Assembly (NCBI RefSeq): GCF_000003605.2
Contig: NW_003137331.1
Location: 114,730-137,343 of the forward strand
Reading direction: 5' to 3'
DNA length: 22,614 bases
Source of the DNA: Saccoglossus kowalevskii
Taxonomy: Eukaryota > Hemichordata > Enteropneusta > Harrimaniidae
Positions 18,455 to 22,614 of this stretch are shown in pieces. Both the position numbers and the translations under genes were made by a program. Numbering within the stretch: position 1 is the first letter of the stretch; each line of letters starts with the position of its first letter. The notes under the pieces are model-generated. The model searched no databases. It was not told where the DNA came from and saw nothing but the letters and a program-made list of their open reading frames with translations.

Positions 18455-18660
18455 TAAGCGGGAGGGTTGTCACCTGTGTACGAGCGGGAATTGTGTCCTA
18501 AGCGACGATAACACATGTTAAAAATGCAAAGGCTTGTGGGTAGATGCTTGTTTGTAAACAATGACACGCTATGGCCATCTGTCGCATGCGCAGGTGACGA
18601 CTCCCTAGCTTTAAATGGCATCCTCTGGGAAATATAACAAATTGCCATCTTCAAATGATT
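18455..18660. promoter_or_regulatory. CpG-dense promoter-like patch
   Basis: Nine CpGs lie in about 150 bp. Motifs are forkhead TGTAAACA (18553-18560), an NRF1-like TCGCATGCGCA (18582-18592) and, on the minus strand, AAGATGGCAAT (18641-18651), which is YY1-like and puts an ATG in good Kozak context. This set is typical of TATA-less promoters of widely expressed genes. The minus frame from that ATG is about 64 codons (18454-18648) and has no recognised domain. It could be a first exon or a chance frame. Confidence 0.38.
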
Positions 18661-19418
18661 TGCCTTTGTTCAACTCGATAGAAGAACTAATATATTTCTA
18701 AAGTGTCAGCTTTGATACAAAATACAAATGACGCAAATGTGATGAGAAAAGAACTATTGAGAAACGGAAATCGAAAAAACCTGCTGAGTTTAGCTCATCA
18801 GCGAATGAACCATTTTTGATCAACCCAATTGAAATAACATGATTTATATCAAAAGGATGTTTCTTAATTCTTAAAGAATAAAATGAGTTTTTTTGAAGTT
18901 TATGAGAAAATGTCAATTCAGTATCATGATCTGACTTGCAATCAGCATCCATCTTTTTATGAAATGTTTTAGGGATGTACCATTATTACTGAGGTGGAGT
19001 AACTAGAGAATTGAGGTGGCTATTTTTAATACGTTGCATTTTTAATTGTCATTGTGTATGGTAAATTACTACTTAAAGGGGCTAGAAAGCTGAGACAGAT
19101 ATTTTCCATTACGTCATGTCTTCAACCATCATTAGAAAAGAACAATTATAACCACCCTTACTTGGTTTTGGGCCAATTTTTCTCAGTCTTATTTGCAAAA
19201 TTTCCTCCACTAATATTGTTGGAAGGAGAATAAATGCAGCAGAGCATACACTCAAATTTTGTGTAAAAAACCCTGAATTTTATACATGTTGCATGTAACC
19301 CACTATGATAGCGACAGTCTAAAACATTTTTTGGCACTAAAGATTGTATGAAAGATGAATTCTTCTGATATTTTGTAATAAAAGGGTAATGTAATAAAAA
19401 GTAGGTGCTAGAAGTCCA

Positions 19419-19432
19419 GTTTCCATGGAAAC
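19419..19432. promoter_or_regulatory. RFX X-box motif, perfect palindrome
   Basis: GTTTCCATGGAAAC is a 14-bp perfect palindrome and a full X-box match. A second full match follows 188 bp downstream. Confidence 0.65.
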
Positions 19433-19606
19433 AACACGTTTTTCCTCAGTCATCATTTAAGGATCCTAATTTGAACAAAAAAATTGAAAATTAACACAAA
19501 TTCATTTTTAAATTTTGAACCAATTGAGGACATTATGAAATAAAATATTAACAAACATTGAGAATAACATAGCCACCCCAGGTAGGACCACAGCAAGAAT
19601 GTTGGT

Positions 19607-19620
19607 GTTTCCATGGTTAC
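19607..19620. promoter_or_regulatory. RFX X-box motif
   Basis: GTTTCCATGGTTAC matches the X-box consensus; on the minus strand it reads GTAACCATGGAAAC. Confidence 0.6.
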
Positions 19621-20047
19621 CAGCAAACATAAACTGTCATCTGCAAAAAAAAAACACAATTCGAATAGATGGCAAAATACAATTTTTTAAGTGGTCTGAC
19701 AAAATTGATTTCTGAATGACATTGATTCATTTTATTTTAATGTAATTAAGATCATATTACTCACCAAATGCTTGCACATAATGATTGCTGTCAGCAAGCT
19801 GCCCTCCATGCTGAACTAAGGACATGTCAACATAGGTCAATTAACAAGGGCATACCAGTGCTAATAAATGACTATCTGAAAATCTTGCAGCCAGCGAGAT
19901 TTCGTTTACCTGTATAAACACATTGCATCTCCAAACAAGACATATTTGGATTCTGGGTTACAGTACTTTCAGAACTGTTGTTTTCAATATTTTACAATCA
20001 TTTTCCATAAACATGAAATAATAATAAATTTTTAAAACTACTGTTAC

Positions 20048-20207
20048 CCAATCAGAACAATCAATGCGACGTCTCTGCAGATAAATACACAACTCTGAAA
20101 TGGACAACCCAGTCAGCGCATGTGAAGCAGGAAATTTAAAAATTGACAAGAATTCTGATTGGCTTTGCGGCACAATGTGGAACACAGCATAAATTATTAC
20201 AGCCAAT
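20048..20207. repeat. Inverted CCAAT pair plus third CCAAT
   Basis: CCAATCAGAA (20048-20057) and its exact reverse complement TTCTGATTGG (20153-20162) lie 95 bp apart. A third CCAAT is at 20203-20207. The layout parallels the pair at 9282-9354. Confidence 0.45.
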
Positions 20208-21666
20208 CCAGTTGTCTCAAGCGGATTTGAAACGTTTGATAAATTTGTTATAAACTACTCATAAAATATGGAAATAGCTTTTCTGTATGACCACGAGCTA
20301 TATCATAATATGTTTTGTTTTGTTTTCCTGATATTGTGTTTCAATTGCCACAAATTCAGAAATAATTAAAAACATGTTTGTGGAAATAAAATTGCAAAAC
20401 ATTTCAAATAATTTTTAGCGATGCTAAACTTTTTAGAGAGTTTGCGCTTATCACACGATCAATCTAAAGTCTGACAGAAACACAACACTTAACATAATGA
20501 TTGGACCTAACAACTACTACGCAGTGTCGTTAACCACAAATACACGAAACAGGTCAAGTAGGAAACTTCATGACTTGATGACCAAGCCATTTTTCACATT
20601 TTACAGCCATATAGAAGATTAACATAACAAACTCTGACTCTACCTTGAACCATGAAAATGAAAAGTTTATGAAAATGGCAACAAAAACAGATATTTCCAC
20701 TCATTGACACATCGCAGCAAGGAAATAAATAAGTAGGGCCAATAAAACTCATTTGTTGTGTGGAGTTTGTATCCTGTTAAGAGACAGCTTCATATACATG
20801 CTACAAGGATTTTGCTGCATAAACAGAATTTTTTCAAGATTTCAAGATGTTCTTTTTCTTCATCCTTGTGAATGCCAGTCAATCTTTCACTGATATTGTG
20901 ATTGAGGCTGAAATTGAGGAATATTATCATAACCGAAATGTGAAAAATGGTTGGGAAAAATTACAGTGTTCACAAAAATAGTTTTGAAAGATTAGACTGG
21001 TAACATAGACTAGTATGCTTTTGACATCCTATGAAGGAAGTGATGTCATTTTACAATGCATTGTGGGTGAAATGTCTGTAAATATTTGCCTAAAACCGAA
21101 TGACATACATTACGCACTACAGAGTGAAAAAAAAAAAAATAGAAACCCATACAGTCCGGATACATTCAGTCTCCTGTGGTTACCTGCTGGGATAGACACT
21201 GTCCATGATTTCTACATTGTACAATACCCTGTACTGTTCTTGAAACATCAGACTGCCAAAGGGAGTGAACCAAGAAGAGCCGAGTGAAATAACCCAGATA
21301 GTTCACAGCAATAAAATCAATCAAAGTTGGAATTAAGGTATGCCAAGATAAACAGAAAGTGGAGGCAAATTTGATCCCCCATAATCAGAGTTAGTGATAT
21401 ATGTACTGAGACTAACTAATACATAAATATAACATTGTATTGTATTACCATCACAGTGTAAAAGCTGGATTCTTCTATTTTTTATCCTCCACCTCTCAGT
21501 GTTTGTTATCTACCATGTTACAGCATAGCGATAACGTTTACAGACTTCTGGGAACTGCAGCTTTTTTTGTTTTCTTGTTTAATCTTGCTGGATAATGCAA
21601 TAGAAACAGTGAAACCTGAAGACCCCATTTTTCAAAAGGAGTTTCACAGAGAAGGATTAGATATAA

Positions 21667-21842
21667 CACTGTAACCTCAATATAATGAACACCTTTATAA
21701 GAATTTTCTGATATAATGAACACATAGCATGTCTCCTGCTTACAACAAATCCAATGTATTATATGCTTCAATATAGTGAACATTTCACTATAACAAACTA
21801 ATTGTATGTCTTCCAAAGAGCTTGTTATAACGAGGCTACAGT
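21667..21842. mobile_element. Pogo/Tigger-like MITE (Tc1/mariner class)
   Basis: The left end is CACTGTAACCTC followed by ATATAATGAAC; the right end, read in reverse, is TACTGTAGCCTC followed by GTTATAACAAG. The ACTGTARCCTCNNTATAAYRA terminus resembles those of pogo/Tigger-type elements as I remember them. The word TATAATGAACA and its relatives recur about five times inside in both orientations. It is 176 bp, with no transposase. Superfamily assignment is tentative. Confidence 0.6.
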
Positions 21843-21853
21843 ATGTATGTAAA

Positions 21854-22031
21854 ACATGTCTTTTTAGCTAGCATGTTAATTTAGCTATTTTAGCTAATCT
21901 GTAATTTGGCGAATTCAAGATGTCACTAATTTAAAATAAAGTATATTCTCACAATGAGATTGTTGGCACTTTAGCTGAATTAAGATTCAGTTTAATTCAT
22001 GCATGGAATCAAATTCGCTAAAATGACATGT
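21854..22031. mobile_element. Foldback MITE, TTTTAGCTA type
   Basis: ACATGTCTTTTTAGCT at the left and, in reverse, ACATGTCATTTTAGCG at the right form the inverted ends. TTTAGCTA-type words recur inside in both orientations, the same architecture as the TACTGTA elements but with a different core word. About 178 bp. A TACAGTA shared with the preceding element at 21837-21843 leaves open that the true left edge lies there. Confidence 0.6.
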
Positions 22032-22044
22032 AGCTAATTCTACT

Positions 22045-22285
22045 AGTGTTTACAGAACATATAACCTCACTCCTAGCAGCTCACAACTCGCCAGTGTTTA
22101 CAGATCATACATGTATGAACTAGTGTTCACAGAACACATAAACTCACCAGGGTTCACAAAACATGAATCAAGTGTTCACAGAACAGAAGATGAACTTGCT
22201 TGCAAGTGTTCACAGACATGTGCTCATCAGTAAAATCACTTGTGCCCACAGCAAATGCATACTCACCTGCATTCATAGAACTAAA
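22045..22285. repeat. Degenerate GTGTTCACAGAACA minisatellite
   Basis: At least six clear copies of AGTGTTYACAGAACAT start at 22045, 22093, 22122, 22149, 22171 and 22205, with two weaker ones near 22240 and 22269. They are often joined by AACTCACC. Spacing is 22-48 bp. The copy at 22123-22137 is a perfect palindrome, GTGTTC-ACA-GAACAC. Confidence 0.8.
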
Positions 22286-22439
22286 ACTCACCACCAACTC
22301 TCAGCAGCACAAAGTGAGCATAAACAAATACATGTTCATAAAAGATGTGAATTTAGAAATTTTAAAAAGTAATAACACATTGAACAAGAAGTACAATCAA
22401 AATCAAACATGATACATGCAAAGAAATAAAAAAAAAGTA

Positions 22440-22614
22440 GTGTACACAGAACATGTACCACAGACAATATATACACCTAGCTGTGTACACAGAACATGTA
22501 CCACAGACAATATATACACCTAGCTGTGTATACAGAACATGTACCACAAGACAATATATACACCTAGCTGTGTACACAGAACATGTACCACACACACAAT
22601 ATATACACCTAGCT
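22440..22614. repeat. 43-45-bp minisatellite, four units, cut by window edge
   Basis: Units start at 22440, 22483, 22526 and 22570 (43, 43, 44, then 45 bp to the edge). Each begins GTGTACACAGAACATGTACC and ends ATATATACACCTAGCT. Units are nearly identical, so the array is young. The minus-strand frame through it (22362-22595) is a repeat artefact. Confidence 0.96.

Larger units (their letters stand above)
18661..21666. other. AT-rich non-coding DNA, no gene supported
   Basis: Frames of 66-92 codons occur (18698-18952 minus, 19958-20206 minus, 21015-21287 plus, 21538-21816 minus) without recognisable domains or splice context. Small motifs: ATF-like TTACGTCAT (19109-19117), two X-boxes (listed), a CCAAT pair (listed) and a RUNX-type AACCACAA (20532-20539). 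From 20.6 to 21.6 kb I see nothing distinctive. Confidence 0.55.

Noticed and set aside
22123-22137. Steroid-receptor (GRE/ARE) element in the GTGTTCACAGAACAC palindrome
   Set aside because: The half-sites point outward; the classical element is AGAACA-N3-TGTTCT. The palindrome is a unit of a degenerate tandem repeat.
22362-22595. 77-codon minus-strand frame with repeated CVYTAR segments
   Set aside because: It reads through the 43-45-bp minisatellite and has no independent support.
22440-22614. CRISPR-like repeat array
   Set aside because: Units are contiguous and near-identical along their full 43-45 bp with no variable spacers. This is a eukaryotic-style minisatellite.

Overview
This window is AT-rich, non-coding animal DNA with no gene I can support. 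It has no long open reading frame, no recognisable protein domain and no tRNA or rRNA. The longest reading frames are 60 to 140 codons. Those I checked at 406, 927, 15791 and 18654 begin at TTG or GTG, and several simply read through tandem repeats. The texture suggests an invertebrate intergenic region or very large intron: many poly-A/T runs, short foldback elements bounded by TACTGTA, and scattered islands of denser sequence. The TACTGTA...TTTTCGCT style of palindromic element reminds me of marine lophotrochozoans (molluscs and relatives). That is an impression from memory, not a proof.

Layout. 1-56 is a (TA)28 microsatellite. 57-1118 is a CpG-dense block (about 48 CpG by hand count) with a perfect CLEAR-type palindrome, a TATA-like box and an RFX X-box-like site; it is the best promoter candidate. 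1119-3312 holds two members of a TACTGTA foldback family and, between them, four X-box motifs in about 600 bp. 3313-5900 is AT-rich filler with an HNF1-like/X-box/DR1-like group near 4.5-4.7 kb, a nuclear-receptor DR1 plus NR5A/ERR pair at 5328-5360, and a GA-rich polypurine tract. 5930-7560 is denser sequence with AP-1, ATF, YY1 and X-box motifs, possibly enhancers. 8344-8555 and 17664-17875 are two close copies of a 212-bp foldback element.

10274-14966 contains three copies of a second MITE family (TIR around AACCTTTTCACCACCAG). Two of them face each other across a tandem array with 18 exact POU octamers (ATGCAAAT), the last ten at exactly 15-bp spacing. A perfect DR5 retinoid-type element sits at 11347-11363 and a 143-bp foldback at 12548-12690. 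17009-17101 is a 93-bp near-perfect palindrome. 18455-18660 is another CpG-dense promoter-like patch (NRF1, FOX and YY1 motifs). 19.4-20.2 kb has two X-boxes and CCAAT pairs. The window ends with a pogo/Tigger-like MITE, another foldback element, a degenerate GTGTTCACAGAAC repeat, and a young 43-45-bp minisatellite built on the same motif that runs off the edge.

No gene network can be described. The strongest themes are an unexpected density of RFX X-box palindromes (ten good matches), tight nuclear-receptor elements, and the octamer array inside an inverted MITE pair. All motif functions are inferred from consensus matches only.
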